Source: Rhodocyclaceae bacterium (lineage in GTDB: Bacteria; Pseudomonadota; Gammaproteobacteria; Burkholderiales; Rhodocyclaceae). From it: DNA of 64,000 bases. The translations under genes and the position numbers were made by a program. The notes below the pieces were generated by a model. It made no database searches. It was not told the DNA's origin and saw only the letters and a list, made by a program, of their open reading frames with translations. Positions within the stretch are counted from its first letter, which is position 1; the number at the start of each line of letters is the position of its first letter. The stretch is from assembly GCA_018262775.1 (NCBI GenBank), contig JADFDU010000011.1, forward strand, positions 62,001 to 126,000, written 5' to 3'. Below, one piece after another: positions 11,366 through 24,658 of this stretch.

Positions 11366-12151
11366 ATGAAGAAAATAACATCCCGCGAAAATGCCACGTT
11401 CAAGCAGCTTCGCCTGCTGGCGGAATCATCGCGCGAACGGCGCAAGCAGGGCAAGACCTTGCTCGACGGCATTCATCTTATCTCTGCCTGGTTCGCGCAT
11501 TTTGGCCCGCCCGAGTTGCTCATCGTCAGTGAAAGTGGCGCGCAGGAGGCCGAAATCAGTGAATTTCTGGCGCAGCAGCCGCGGGCGCTTCCGCAGGTAT
11601 TCGGCGATGCCCTGTTCAGGGAAGTCAGTCCGGTCACGACGCCGACAGGCATACTTGCGCTGATTGCCATTCCACGCTCACCGCCTGCGGCAGGGATGTC
11701 GGGCTCGTCATGCGTCCTGCTTGATGCCATACAGGATGCCGGCAACCTGGGTTCGATTCTGCGCTCTGCCGCAGCGGCCGGCATCTCCGACATTTTTCTC
11801 GGTGCGGGTTGCGCGCAGGCCTGGTCGCCGCGTGTTCTACGTGCAGCCATGGGCGCGCATTTTGAGTTGCGTATCCACGAACATGCCGATCTGGGCCAGG
11901 TCATCGACCATTTTGGCGGGATCAGCGTGTCGACCCGTCTCGATGCTGCGGCCTCCATCTTCGATCTCGACCTTAGCGGCCCGGTGGCATGGCTATTCGG
12001 AAACGAAGGGCAGGGATTGACGCCAGATACGGCAAGCCTGACTACGCATGCTGTCTGTATTCCCATGCCTGGCAAGGCGGAATCGCTGAATGTTGCGGCG
12101 GCAACCTCGATTTGTCTTTTCGAGGAGGTCAGGCAGAAAATGGTGAACTGA
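11366..12151 (+). CDS. SpoU-type TrmH-family rRNA/tRNA 2'-O-methyltransferase
   Basis: LDAIQDAGNLGSILRSAAAAGI, LFGNEGQGL, IPMPGKAESLNVAAATSI motifs. Confidence 0.92.
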   Translation: MKKITSRENATFKQLRLLAESSRERRKQGKTLLDGIHLISAWFAHFGPPELLIVSESGAQEAEISEFLAQQPRALPQVFGDALFREVSPVTTPTGILALIAIPRSPPAAGMSGSSCVLLDAIQDAGNLGSILRSAAAAGISDIFLGAGCAQAWSPRVLRAAMGAHFELRIHEHADLGQVIDHFGGISVSTRLDAAASIFDLDLSGPVAWLFGNEGQGLTPDTASLTTHAVCIPMPGKAESLNVAAATSICLFEEVRQKMVN

Positions 12152-12166
12152 ACGAAGGAGGTTGGC

Positions 12167-12622
12167 ATGCACCCAGAATGGTGGCATTGGGCGGTATTGG
12201 GTATCGGATTGATCATTGCCGAACTGGCAATTCCGGCTTTCTTCATCATCTGGTTCGGACTGGGTGCCTTGCTGGTGTCCCTGGTACTCCTGTTGGGGCC
12301 GGCGCTCGGCATCACCGCCCAGCTTCTGACCTGGACGATCGCATCGGTGGCAATGGTCGTCGTCTGGTTCCGCATCTTCAAGCCCGGCATGCACAAGACC
12401 CGGATCGGCATGTCCGATTCGAACATCGTCGGCGAAGTCGGTATGCTGGTTCGTGACGTCGCGCCTTTCCAGAAGGGGCAGGTACGCTTTCAGAAGCCGT
12501 TCGTCGGCTCCGAGGTCTGGGAGTGCATTGCGGACGAAACGATCAATTCGGGTGAGCGCGTCAAGGTGCTCGCCGTAGAAGGCAGTTTTCTCAAGGTTGG
12601 GAAACTTAAGGGGGAATCATGA
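12167..12622 (+). CDS. NfeD family membrane protein
   Basis: Two TM segments followed by OB-fold-like domain; paired with SPFH gene. Confidence 0.88.
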   Translation: MHPEWWHWAVLGIGLIIAELAIPAFFIIWFGLGALLVSLVLLLGPALGITAQLLTWTIASVAMVVVWFRIFKPGMHKTRIGMSDSNIVGEVGMLVRDVAPFQKGQVRFQKPFVGSEVWECIADETINSGERVKVLAVEGSFLKVGKLKGES

Positions 12623-13479
12623 GTGCAGGATTCATTGTCGTTGCAGCAGTCTTCGTCTTTGCGCTGGTCACGGTCTGGAAAGGCGTGCGCATCGTGCCTC
12701 AGGGCGAGGAATGGATTATCGAGCGCCTGGGCAAGTACCACGCCACGCTGCTTCCGGGCCTGAATATCGTCATTCCCTATATCGACCGCGTCGGTTACAA
12801 GGTGGTGACCAAGGACATCATTCTCGACGTCCAGGAACAGGAGGTCATCACCAAGGACAATGCGGTGATCCTCACCAATGCCATCGCCTTCATCAAGGTG
12901 ACAGATCCGGTCAAGGCGGTCTACGGTGTCGTCGATTTCTCGGAAGCCATCCGCAACCTCATCATGACGACCTTACGCTCGATCACCGGGGAAATGGAAC
13001 TCGACCAGGCGCTGTCTTCGCGCGACAAGATCAAAGTCCGCCTGCGCGAAAGCATTGCGGATGAGGCGGTCGACTGGGGCCTGACGGTGAAGTCAGTAGA
13101 GATCCAGGACATCAAGCCGTCGGCTTCGATGCAGAAAGCTATGGAAATGCAGGCCTCCGCGGAACGGGAACGAAAGGCCATGGTCACACGTGCCGAAGGG
13201 GAAAAGCAGTCGATGATCCTGCAAGCCGAAGCACGCGTCGAATCCGCCCGGCGTGACGCGGAAGCCCAGGTTACGCTGGCGGAAGCCTCGTCGGAAGCGA
13301 TCAAGCGCGTCTCTCAGGCGATCGGCGACCGTGACACGCCGATGCTCTACCTGCTGGGCGAAAAATACATCACATCGATTACCAAACTGGCGGAATCGGA
13401 CAACGCCAAGATGATCGTGCTGCCGGCAGATGTGCAGGAGGCCGTGAGAGGCGTGCTGGGCCGGTTCAACAAGGCCTGA
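12619..13479 (+). CDS. SPFH/band 7 (stomatin/QmcA-like) protein
   Basis: VRIVPQGEEWIIERLGKYHATLLPGLNIVIPYID...; ATGA overlap with NfeD gene. Confidence 0.93.
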   Translation: MSAGFIVVAAVFVFALVTVWKGVRIVPQGEEWIIERLGKYHATLLPGLNIVIPYIDRVGYKVVTKDIILDVQEQEVITKDNAVILTNAIAFIKVTDPVKAVYGVVDFSEAIRNLIMTTLRSITGEMELDQALSSRDKIKVRLRESIADEAVDWGLTVKSVEIQDIKPSASMQKAMEMQASAERERKAMVTRAEGEKQSMILQAEARVESARRDAEAQVTLAEASSEAIKRVSQAIGDRDTPMLYLLGEKYITSITKLAESDNAKMIVLPADVQEAVRGVLGRFNKA

Positions 13480-13926
13480 TCAGGCTTTCACGCGCAACAG
13501 GCGCTGCTTCTCGCGCTCCCAGTCGCGTTTCTTTTCGGTGTCGCGCTTGTCGTGCTGTTTCTTGCCGTGCGCAAGCCCGATGGCGATTTTCACGCGGCCC
13601 TTGGCGTAATGCAGATCAAGGGGCACCAGGGTATAGCCGGCACGCTCGACCTTGCCAATCAATTTACTGATTTCCCCGGCATGCAACAGCAGCTTGCGCG
13701 TGCGCACCGGATCGGGATTGATGTGAGTCGAAGCGGTAGGCAGGGGACTGATATGGCAGCCGATGAGAAATACCTCACCGCCGCGCAGGATGACATAGGC
13801 TTCCTTCAGTTGCACCCGGCCGGCGCGGATCGCCTTGACTTCCCAGCCTTCGAGGACGAGGCCCGCCTCGAAGCGCTCCTCGATGAAGTAGTCGTGGAAG
13901 GCTTTCCTGTTGTCGACAATGCTCAT
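13480..13926 (-). CDS. smpB: SsrA-binding protein
   Basis: [32 protein letters not shown]...[15 protein letters not shown]. Confidence 0.97.
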   Translation of the reverse strand: MSIVDNRKAFHDYFIEERFEAGLVLEGWEVKAIRAGRVQLKEAYVILRGGEVFLIGCHISPLPTASTHINPDPVRTRKLLLHAGEISKLIGKVERAGYTLVPLDLHYAKGRVKIAIGLAHGKKQHDKRDTEKKRDWEREKQRLLRVKA

Positions 13927-13974
13927 GATGCCTTTTACGCTAGAATTCGCAGGATTCTATAGCATGTGGCGATC

Positions 13975-14415
13975 ATGGCCGAAGTCCGCAAGTCCGTCCT
14001 GGTCGAATACAGCGTCGGACAGATGTTCCATCTTGTCGATGCAGTGGAGGAGTACCCCCGTTTCCTGCCTTGGTGCGGCGGTACCGAACTGATTCATCGC
14101 GACGATGCCAGGACCGTCGCCACGCTGCACATCAGCTACCATGGCATCAAGGCGGATTTTTCGACCGAGAACGACAAGCAAGCCCCGCACTTCATGAAGA
14201 TCAATCTGCGCCACGGCCCCTTTGAGCACCTCGACGGCTGCTGGCATTTCAAGCCGCTCGGTGAAACGGCCTGCAAGGTCGAGTTCGAGCTCCATTACAC
14301 GTTTTCCAGCAGATTGCTGGAAAAAGCCCTCGGGCCGGTTTTCCATCATATCGCCAACACCTTTGTCGACTCGTTCGTGCGCCGGGCGGGACAGGTCTAT
14401 GCCCAAAATGGCTGA
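13975..14415 (+). CDS. RatA/Coq10-like START-domain protein
   Basis: SVLVEYSVGQMFHLVDAVEEYPRFLPWCGG; adjacent to smpB and RnfH-family gene. Confidence 0.9.
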   Translation: MAEVRKSVLVEYSVGQMFHLVDAVEEYPRFLPWCGGTELIHRDDARTVATLHISYHGIKADFSTENDKQAPHFMKINLRHGPFEHLDGCWHFKPLGETACKVEFELHYTFSSRLLEKALGPVFHHIANTFVDSFVRRAGQVYAQNG

Positions 14416-14725
14416 CGCGCTTTCGATCGAAGTTGCCTACGCGCTGCCACAAAAGCAGGAACTGGTACAGTTGAGCCTTGCCTCAGGCAGTACCGTGCAG
14501 CAAGCCATCGAGGCTTCCGGACTGGTGCAAAAACATCCCGAAATTGATCTGACGAAGAACAAGATCGGCGTGTTCGGCAAGCTCGCCAAGCTCGACACAG
14601 TGTTGCGCAATCGCGACCGCGTCGAAATCTACCGGCCGCTGATCGCCGATCCGAAAGAAGTCCGCAGGAAACGGGCGGATGAGGGGAAGGCGATGAAGAA
14701 GGGGGGAGGGAGACTGGAAGGATAA
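14408..14725 (+). CDS. RnfH/RatB family ubiquitin-like protein
   Basis: VAYALPQKQELVQLSL...KNKIGVFGKLAKLDTVLRNRDRVEIYRPLIADPKEVRRKRA. Confidence 0.92.
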   Translation: MADALSIEVAYALPQKQELVQLSLASGSTVQQAIEASGLVQKHPEIDLTKNKIGVFGKLAKLDTVLRNRDRVEIYRPLIADPKEVRRKRADEGKAMKKGGGRLEG

Positions 14726-14728
14726 GGA

Positions 14729-16705
<1,977 letters not shown>

Positions 16706-16725
16706 GCCCATCCGGGCGTTTCATC

Positions 16726-18288
16726 ATGCACAACAAGATACTCATCCTCGATTTCGGCGCTCAGTATTCCCAACTGATTGCCCGACGCGTGCGCGAGCAG
16801 CAGGTCTATTGCGAACTGCATCCCTATGACGTCTCCGAAGCCTTCATCCGCGAGTATGCGCCCATCGGCATCATTCTCTCCGGAGGACCCAACTCGGTCT
16901 ATGAGGAACAGGCCTATCGCGCATCGCAGGCGGTTTTCGAGCTCGGCGTTCCCGTGCTCGGCATCTGCTACGGCATGCAGACCATGGCGGCGCAACTGGG
17001 CGGCAAGGTCGAGGGCGCGAAAAAACGCGAGTTCGGCTATGCGGAGATCCGCGCCCGCGGCCACTCCCAGCTGCTGGAAGGGATTCAGGACAGTGTCAAT
17101 GCGGAGGGCCACGGGCTGCTCGACGTATGGATGAGCCATGGCGACAAAGTCACTGAGCTGCCCGCCGGCTTCAAGGTCATCGCCGGCAATGAGGCCACGC
17201 CCATCGCCGGCATGGCCGACGAGGCCCGCCGCTTCTATGGCGTCCAGTTCCACCCGGAAGTGACCCACACCATCCAGGGCAAGGCCATCATCGCCCGTTT
17301 CGTGCTGGACATCTGCGGCTGCAAGGGCGACTGGAACATGCCCGACTACGTCGGCGAAGCCGTCGAGCGCATCCGTGCCCAGGTCGGCAGTGAGGAAGTC
17401 ATTCTCGGCCTGTCGGGCGGCGTCGACTCGTCGGTCGCGGCGGCCTTGATCCATCGCGCCATCGGCGATCAACTCACCTGCGTCTTCGTCGATAACGGGC
17501 TCCTGCGCCTCAACGAGGCCGAGCAGGTGATGAAGACATTCGCCCGCAGCCTGGGCGTCAAGGTTATCCATGTCGACGCCAGCGAGCAATTCCTCGGCAA
17601 GCTGGCCGGCGTGAGCGAACCGGAACAGAAACGCCGTATCATCGGGGCTGACTTTGTGGACGTTTTCCAGTCCGAAGCCGCGAAACTGCCCAAAGCCAAG
17701 TGGCTTGCGCAGGGGACGATTTACCCCGACGTGATCGAATCGGCCGGCGCCAAGACGAAGAAGGCGCACACCATCAAGTCCCACCACAACGTCGGCGGCC
17801 TGCCCGAGACGCTGCACCTCAAACTGCTGGAACCGCTGCGCGAGTTGTTCAAGGACGAGGTGCGCGAACTCGGCGTGGCGCTCGGCCTGCCGCACGACAT
17901 GGTGTACCGCCATCCATTCCCCGGGCCGGGGCTCGGCGTGCGCATCCTGGGCGAAGTGAAGAAGGAGTACGCCGATCTGCTGCGCAGGGCCGACGCCATT
18001 TTCATCGACGAGTTGCGCGCAGCAGACTGGTATGAGAAGACCTCTCAGGCCTTCGCCGTGTTTCTCCCGGTGCGTTCGGTCGGCGTCATGGGTGATGGCC
18101 GCACCTATGAAAACGTAGTGGCCTTGCGTGCCGTGCAGACCCAGGACTTCATGACTGCCCAATGGGCCGAACTGCCCTACAGTCTCCTCGGCAAGGTGTC
18201 CAACCGCATCATCAACGAAGTACGTGGCATCAACCGCGTGGTGTACGACATCTCCGGCAAGCCGCCGGCGACCATCGAGTGGGAGTAG
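16726..18288 (+). CDS. guaA: GMP synthase (glutamine-hydrolysing)
   Basis: [44 protein letters not shown]-terminal PATIEWE. Confidence 0.97.
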   Translation: MHNKILILDFGAQYSQLIARRVREQQVYCELHPYDVSEAFIREYAPIGIILSGGPNSVYEEQAYRASQAVFELGVPVLGICYGMQTMAAQLGGKVEGAKKREFGYAEIRARGHSQLLEGIQDSVNAEGHGLLDVWMSHGDKVTELPAGFKVIAGNEATPIAGMADEARRFYGVQFHPEVTHTIQGKAIIARFVLDICGCKGDWNMPDYVGEAVERIRAQVGSEEVILGLSGGVDSSVAAALIHRAIGDQLTCVFVDNGLLRLNEAEQVMKTFARSLGVKVIHVDASEQFLGKLAGVSEPEQKRRIIGADFVDVFQSEAAKLPKAKWLAQGTIYPDVIESAGAKTKKAHTIKSHHNVGGLPETLHLKLLEPLRELFKDEVRELGVALGLPHDMVYRHPFPGPGLGVRILGEVKKEYADLLRRADAIFIDELRAADWYEKTSQAFAVFLPVRSVGVMGDGRTYENVVALRAVQTQDFMTAQWAELPYSLLGKVSNRIINEVRGINRVVYDISGKPPATIEWE

Positions 18289-18295
18289 GGCAGTC

Positions 18296-19063
18296 CTAGC
18301 CGAAGCGGTTGGCCAGTCGCCCCACGCCGTCGATCACGATTTCCACCTGCTCTCCCTCCCGGATCGGGCCGGCCCCGAGCGAAGTTCCGCAGGCGATGAT
18401 GTCACCCGGCATGAGCGTCATGTCCTGCGACAGGAGGCTGACGATTTCGCGAGGCCGGAAGAACATGTCGGCCACCGGATAATTCTGCTTTTCCTCGCCA
18501 TTCACCAGCGTCCTGACGGTCAGTGCGTCCGGCTCGACCCCGGTTGCGATCATTGGGCCGAAGGGGCCGAAGGAATCGAAGCTCTTGGAACGGCACCATT
18601 GCGGGAAGCTGGGATCGCAGCGCAGGATTTCCCGAGCCGTGACGTCGTTCACGCAGGTGTAGCCGAATATGTAGTCGTCCGCTTCGGATTCCCCGATGTT
18701 CCGGCAGGGCCTGCCGATGACCACACCCAATTCACCCTCGAATACCACCAGTCCGGCATAACCCGCCGGACGCAGGATCGGCTCTCCATGCGCCATGAAG
18801 CAGTTGTTCGTCTTGACGAACCAGAGCGGATGGCCGGGCCTTTGCAGTTTTTCGACCTCGGCGCGTGCTGCGAAATTGTTCCAGAGGCCGAGCATTTTCG
18901 TCGGTTGGCAAGGCATCGATACCGTTACCGCATCCAGCGTCAGACGCTCGCCGGTCGGTTTTGCGCCGTCGAACAGATCACCCGTGCAAACCTGGATGGT
19001 ATCCTTGTCAACCATGCCGAAGCCAGTCGATCCTTGGTGCGTAAAGCGTAGCCAGTGTGCCAT
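18296..19063 (-). CDS. fumarylacetoacetate hydrolase family protein
   Basis: FEGELGVVIGRPCRNIGESEADDYIFGYTCVNDVTAR, DSFGPFGPMIAT. Confidence 0.9.
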   Translation of the reverse strand: MAHWLRFTHQGSTGFGMVDKDTIQVCTGDLFDGAKPTGERLTLDAVTVSMPCQPTKMLGLWNNFAARAEVEKLQRPGHPLWFVKTNNCFMAHGEPILRPAGYAGLVVFEGELGVVIGRPCRNIGESEADDYIFGYTCVNDVTAREILRCDPSFPQWCRSKSFDSFGPFGPMIATGVEPDALTVRTLVNGEEKQNYPVADMFFRPREIVSLLSQDMTLMPGDIIACGTSLGAGPIREGEQVEIVIDGVGRLANRFG

Positions 19064-19138
19064 GGTCTATCCTTCCTTGCGGATGCCGAAATCATTGTTC
19101 TTCATGCCAGTCGGATTGCATGCTACATCACCCTTTAA

Positions 19139-19633
<495 letters not shown>

Positions 19634-19634
19634 C

Positions 19635-20114
19635 ATGAAGATCCGCATCACCCTCGCGCGCCAGACGCTTGACCTGTTCGATGACACGGGGAAAAGCCTG
19701 CATTCCTACACCGTGTCCACCTCCAAGATGGGCCCGGGGGAGCAGCGCGGCAGCAACTGCACGCCGCGCGGGCGCCATATCGTGCGGGCCAAAATAGGTG
19801 CAGATCAACCTGCAAATGCCGTGTTCGTGCGGCGGCGTCCGACCGGCGAGATCTACTCCCGGGAACTGGCCGACAAGCATCCCGGGCGCGACTGGATATT
19901 GACGCGGATACTCTGGTTGTCCGGATGCGAGCCCGGCCGCAACCGCTTGGGCGACGTGGATACCATGCGCCGCTTCGTATACCTGCATGGCACGCCAGAC
20001 GGGACGGAATTGGGGCGACCTGGTTCGATCGGATGCATCCGCATGCGCAACCGTGACATCCTCGAACTGTTCGATCTCGTGCCGGCGGGCACGGCAGTGG
20101 AAATAACCGAGTAG
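19635..20114 (+). CDS. L,D-transpeptidase (YkuD) family protein
   Basis: YLHGTPDGTELGRPGSIGCIRMRNRDILELFDLV catalytic motif. Confidence 0.88.
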   Translation: MKIRITLARQTLDLFDDTGKSLHSYTVSTSKMGPGEQRGSNCTPRGRHIVRAKIGADQPANAVFVRRRPTGEIYSRELADKHPGRDWILTRILWLSGCEPGRNRLGDVDTMRRFVYLHGTPDGTELGRPGSIGCIRMRNRDILELFDLVPAGTAVEITE

Positions 20115-20118
20115 CCGG

Positions 20119-20880
20119 TCAGGACAGGGCAAAGGCGAACTCGCGCCTTTCGCCCGGCAAAGCCTCCGGCAGGAAACCCTGTTCGACAAAGCGCACTTTC
20201 CCTGACAAGTTCATCATCAGCACGGTTGCCGAGCGGGTGCCGTAACCGGCAGTGCTGATGAAAGCCGCCGAGAGCAACCGTTCCCATTCCAGGCTGATGC
20301 CCGTGCGCGGCAAGGCGTCGTCCGGCGCGGTGCTGTCATCACGCAAGAGATCGAAAAGCGGTCTGTCGTCCGGCAAGGCTTGAAGGGCGGTGGTCAAGGC
20401 CGATTTGCCGCGCGCGACCTTGGGCCAGGGGGTGTCGAGCAAATGGTTCGAAAGGCCGTACACGCCGGGCGCGAGTTGCCTTTCACTTTCGCCGCAGTTC
20501 GAGAAGCACCATAAGCCGCCTGGATCACCAAACAGCAGATTGAAGCCGTTGTAGCGAGCCGCACTGGACTCGAGTTCGTGCAGGTAAGCTTCAGGACTGT
20601 CCATACCAGTCAGAAACCGGCTGACCAGTTGACCCCGTGAGGGCGCGCCGGGCTTGTTGCGCGACAGGTCGCGGAAATTGGTCAGCGCGGCGAACCGGCC
20701 GGTGCGCGTCACGCCCAACCAAGTGCCGCCTGCTTCGAGGTCACGTCCTGCGAGGATCTGCGGCGCATCGTCCCAAAAGTCAGCCGCTGCAGTACGGCGG
20801 GCATAAAACTCATCACGATTGGCAGCCACTACCAGCGGATAGTCGGCATGGGCACGCCAGGCAAGGAGGATCAGGCACAT
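20119..20880 (-). CDS. NRDE (TANGO2-like) family protein
   Basis: MCLILLAWRAH...LVVAANRDEFYARRTAAADFW...ILAGRDLEAGGTWLGV. Confidence 0.93.
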   Translation of the reverse strand: MCLILLAWRAHADYPLVVAANRDEFYARRTAAADFWDDAPQILAGRDLEAGGTWLGVTRTGRFAALTNFRDLSRNKPGAPSRGQLVSRFLTGMDSPEAYLHELESSAARYNGFNLLFGDPGGLWCFSNCGESERQLAPGVYGLSNHLLDTPWPKVARGKSALTTALQALPDDRPLFDLLRDDSTAPDDALPRTGISLEWERLLSAAFISTAGYGTRSATVLMMNLSGKVRFVEQGFLPEALPGERREFAFALS

Positions 20881-20892
20881 GGCCCGTAGCCG

Positions 20893-21921
20893 CTACTCGA
20901 GCGGGTAGGGCAGGGAACGGAACGCCAGCCGCAGCCCGTCGGCGCTGCCCACATGCACGTCGCCGGCTTCGGCGCTGGCCATCAGCATCGAAGCCAGGAT
21001 GTCACATCCGCCCGACGGACTGGGCGCGGCCTCGATGACCTTGCCGCAGGACTGATCCGGCAGGTCGGGGCTGTACAGGTCGGTGCCGGGCAGGGGGCAG
21101 CTGCCGTCAATGTGGGCGCGGTAGGTGCGACGCTTCACCTTGCCGAGATACTTGGTGCGCGCCACCACTTCCTGGCCTGGATAGCAGCCTTTGGTGAAGC
21201 TGACGCCACCGAGCAACTCAAGGTTGGCCATCTGCGGCACGAACTCCTCCTGCGTCGGCAAGGTGATATGCGGGATGCCCGCCTCGATCTCCAGCCAGCG
21301 CCAGACAGGCGTGCCGACCGGGCGCAATTGGGAGGCGAGTGTCTCCCACACCCGGGGGGCAGCGTCCTCGCGCAGCGCCAGCTGGCAGCGTCGTTCGTCG
21401 AGGCGAATCGCCGTGCCTCCATCGAAACGCGCGACACCCAACGCCGCCGCGGGGAAGTCGATTCCCAACAGCTTGACGGCTGCCGCTGTTCCGCTACCGG
21501 CAATGCCCAGTAAAACGACATCGTCGCCCGCATCCGCGAGTTTCACCTTGGAGCGCAGGACATACATGCCGAGTTTCTTGAGGATGGCAGGCTGGATGTC
21601 GGCAGAGAGCTGCAACAGGTAATCGTGGTCGTCCCGCCATAAAAGGAAATCGGCCAGGAGACGTCCTTTCGGGCTACAGAAGCCGCAGCGCACGGCATGA
21701 TCGCGACCAAGATGCTGCACATCGTTCGAGAACAAATTGTGCAGGAAGCCGGCAGTGTCCTCTCCGGTGGCACGGATCAAACCGAATTGCGCCAACGGTG
21801 CCAGCACCGTATCCGTAGCCGCCGATTCGAGTTCGGCCCGGGCATCGCCGAAATCGCCTATGTCGTCAGCCTCGAAACGCGCGCCGCGGCTTGCGAGGAA
21901 ATCTTTCCAGGTCGTGTTCAT
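20893..21921 (-). CDS. ygfZ: folate-binding protein YgfZ
   Basis: FTKGCYPGQEVVARTKYLGKVKRR signature. Confidence 0.93.
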   Translation of the reverse strand: MNTTWKDFLASRGARFEADDIGDFGDARAELESAATDTVLAPLAQFGLIRATGEDTAGFLHNLFSNDVQHLGRDHAVRCGFCSPKGRLLADFLLWRDDHDYLLQLSADIQPAILKKLGMYVLRSKVKLADAGDDVVLLGIAGSGTAAAVKLLGIDFPAAALGVARFDGGTAIRLDERRCQLALREDAAPRVWETLASQLRPVGTPVWRWLEIEAGIPHITLPTQEEFVPQMANLELLGGVSFTKGCYPGQEVVARTKYLGKVKRRTYRAHIDGSCPLPGTDLYSPDLPDQSCGKVIEAAPSPSGGCDILASMLMASAEAGDVHVGSADGLRLAFRSLPYPLE

Positions 21922-22001
21922 GGTTCATTCGTCTGTCTGTTTATGGGGTGGGTTATTATAGCTTTTGTGCCTCCCTGCTTCTTTTCAACCCTCCTCCGAT
22001 A

Positions 22002-22997
22002 ATGCGTCGCCTGTTTCGCCTGCTCGGCATGATGCTCGCCGCCGCGCTCGTATTTCTGGGCTGGATGGGCTACTTCGCCACCCAGCCACTGCCGCTCAAG
22101 GCCAGTCCGATCGAGTTCACGGTCAAGGCCGGCAGCACCCTGCGCACCGCTTCCCGCCAGATCAAGGCGGCCGGCGTGGCCATGCCCGCGTGGCAATTCA
22201 CGTTGCTGGGGCGCGCGCTCGGCAAGGCTGCGGCAATCAAAGCAGGCAGTTACGAAGTAGCGCAGGGCATCACTCCGTTGGGCCTCCTTGAAAAACTTAC
22301 CCGCGGCGATGTCACTCAAGTGGACATTGTCTTGCAGGAAGGATGGACATTCCGCCAAATGCGCGCGGCGCTCGATGCCCACGCCGCCCTGCGTCATGAC
22401 ACGGCAGGCCTGACTGAACGCGAGATCATGGAGAAATTGGGCGTGGAGGGCCGCGCAGAGGGCCGTTTCTTCCCGGACACATATCTGTTCGCCAGGGGCT
22501 CCGCCGACCTGGACATACTCAAACGGTCGTATCATCAACTGGAGAAGATTCTGCTCACGGAATGGCAAAGCCGGGAAGCCGGCCTGCCTTATGCGTCGCC
22601 TTACGAGGCCCTCATCATGGCTTCCATCGTGGAGAAGGAAACCGGGCAATCGCACGAGCGCACCCAGGTCGCCTCGGTATTCCTCAATCGCCTCAAGCGC
22701 GGCATGCCGCTACAGACCGATCCGACAGTGATCTATGGTCTAGGCGAGCAATTCGACGGCAACCTGCGCAAGCGTGACCTGTTGGCCGATGGCCCGCACA
22801 ATACCTATACGCGGACAGGCTTGCCGCCAACGCCCATAGCAATGCCCGGTCTGGCCTCGATCCAGGCGGCACTGCATCCTGCCAGGACGGACATGTATTA
22901 TTTTGTCGCCCGCGGCGACGGCTCAAGCCAGTTCTCGCGTACGCTGGAAGAGCACAATCGTGCCGTGGCGAAGTACCAATTGCGAAAAGGGAAATGA
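22002..22997 (+). CDS. mltG: endolytic transglycosylase MltG
   Basis: Single TM, IMASIVEKETGQ...VFLNRLKRGMPLQTDPTVIYGLG, NTYTRTGLPPTPIAMPG. Confidence 0.95.
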   Translation: MRRLFRLLGMMLAAALVFLGWMGYFATQPLPLKASPIEFTVKAGSTLRTASRQIKAAGVAMPAWQFTLLGRALGKAAAIKAGSYEVAQGITPLGLLEKLTRGDVTQVDIVLQEGWTFRQMRAALDAHAALRHDTAGLTEREIMEKLGVEGRAEGRFFPDTYLFARGSADLDILKRSYHQLEKILLTEWQSREAGLPYASPYEALIMASIVEKETGQSHERTQVASVFLNRLKRGMPLQTDPTVIYGLGEQFDGNLRKRDLLADGPHNTYTRTGLPPTPIAMPGLASIQAALHPARTDMYYFVARGDGSSQFSRTLEEHNRAVAKYQLRKGK

Positions 22998-23606
22998 ATG
23001 CGCGGCAAGTTCATCACGCTTGAAGGCATAGACGGTGCCGGCAAGAGCACCCATCATGCCTGGTTGGTCGGCTACCTGAAAAGCCAGGGAAGGGAGGTCG
23101 TCGCCACACGGGAGCCGGGCGGTACCGAACTGGGGGAGAAACTGAGGGCCCTGCTGCTCTCCGAGCCGATGCACCTGGAGACCGAGGCGCTGTTGATGTT
23201 TGCCGCCAGGCGAGAACACCTGGATAAACTGATTCTGCCAGCCCTGAAGTCAGGGAAGTGGGTTGTCTCCGACCGCTTTACCGATGCCTCTTACGCCTAT
23301 CAGGGAGGAGGGCGGGGACTAGCCAGGGAAAAAATCCAGGTGCTGGAACGCTGGGTTCAGACCGGCTTTCAGCCGGATATCACTGTGGTTTTCGACCTGC
23401 CCACGGAGATCGCCTGTGAGCGTCTGGCCAAAACCGGGCAGGCACCCGACCGCTTTGAATTGGAGACTCGAGCGTTCTTCGAACGGGTCAGGAAAACCTA
23501 TTTGCGGCGGGCGGTCACCGAACCTGACAGAATCAAGGTCGTTGACTCAAGGCAAAGCTTGGACGATATTCGTAAGATACTTGAGAAATTCATTGTAACA
23601 CTATAA
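22998..23606 (+). CDS. tmk: dTMP kinase
   Basis: [39 protein letters not shown]. Confidence 0.96.
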   Translation: MRGKFITLEGIDGAGKSTHHAWLVGYLKSQGREVVATREPGGTELGEKLRALLLSEPMHLETEALLMFAARREHLDKLILPALKSGKWVVSDRFTDASYAYQGGGRGLAREKIQVLERWVQTGFQPDITVVFDLPTEIACERLAKTGQAPDRFELETRAFFERVRKTYLRRAVTEPDRIKVVDSRQSLDDIRKILEKFIVTL

Positions 23607-23612
23607 TAAATA

Positions 23613-24650
23613 ATGATTTATCCTTGGCAAATAGAGGCCTGGAACAAGCTGTTCGCGAAAATCGGGCGACTGCCTCATGCCCTGCTGCTGGCAGGCCCTG
23701 AGGGAGGCGGCAAGCAGGTATTTGCACAGTCACTGGCCGCCAGATTATTGTGCGAGAAGGCATCCGGAAACGAGGAAGCCTGTGGGAAATGCCCATCATG
23801 CAATTGGTTTTCCAGCAGCAACCATCCAGATTTCAGATTGATCGAACCGGGTGGAGACGAAGCGGAGGATATTGAAGCCGAATCCGAGACGGCCACGCTG
23901 AAGAAGAAATCCGAGCAGATCCGTATCAGTCAGGTCCGGGCGCTGGATGGGTTCATGGGCATCGGCACACATCGCCAGGGTGCGCGGGTCATCGTCATCA
24001 GGCCAGCTGAGGCCATGAACCCTGCGACAGCAAACGCACTTCTTAAAATGCTTGAAGAGCCTTCTCCAAGTACATTGTTTATCTTGATAACTAATAATAT
24101 AAGAAGGCTTTTGCCAACCCTCCTCAGTCGATGCCAAACCCTTAGTTTTCCCAAGCCATCCGCACCAGCAGCGCTGGCTTGGCTACGTGAATCAGGAGCA
24201 CCGCATGCTGAAGAATTGCTTGCCCACGCCGGCGGCATGCCACTGGCGGCCCTGGCACAGGCCGAAGACTGGGAGCGACTGGAAGGGTTCTATCGCGACC
24301 TGTCGCAGCTCGAGCAGGCCGGCCCGGTGACGATTGCCGGGCGCTGGGAGTCATGGCTGAAAGAAAACAAGGAAGGGCGATCTGCCGTCGACAAGCGCAA
24401 ACTGGTCATCTGGTTGCAGAAGTGGGTATTTGATCTGGTCATGATGAAACAATCTGGCTTGATCGTTTTCCATACCCATAAATCGCAGGAGATTAGAACT
24501 GCCGCAAGCAGGGCGTCGATCAGTATCCTGATTGACTGCTACAATGAATTGGCACGGATTCGTGCCGTGGCACAACACCCTTTGAATCCACGCCTGTTTC
24601 TGGAAGATATGCTGTCCCGCTATGCGCGAGCAGCCTTCAGCGGGAGATAA
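23613..24650 (+). CDS. holB: DNA polymerase III subunit delta'
   Basis: PHALLLAGPEGGGKQVFAQSLAARLLCE, C..C..C motif, NALLKMLEEPSPSTLFILITN, LSRCQ. Confidence 0.93.
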   Translation: MIYPWQIEAWNKLFAKIGRLPHALLLAGPEGGGKQVFAQSLAARLLCEKASGNEEACGKCPSCNWFSSSNHPDFRLIEPGGDEAEDIEAESETATLKKKSEQIRISQVRALDGFMGIGTHRQGARVIVIRPAEAMNPATANALLKMLEEPSPSTLFILITNNIRRLLPTLLSRCQTLSFPKPSAPAALAWLRESGAPHAEELLAHAGGMPLAALAQAEDWERLEGFYRDLSQLEQAGPVTIAGRWESWLKENKEGRSAVDKRKLVIWLQKWVFDLVMMKQSGLIVFHTHKSQEIRTAASRASISILIDCYNELARIRAVAQHPLNPRLFLEDMLSRYARAAFSGR

Positions 24651-24658
24651 CCAAGCCC

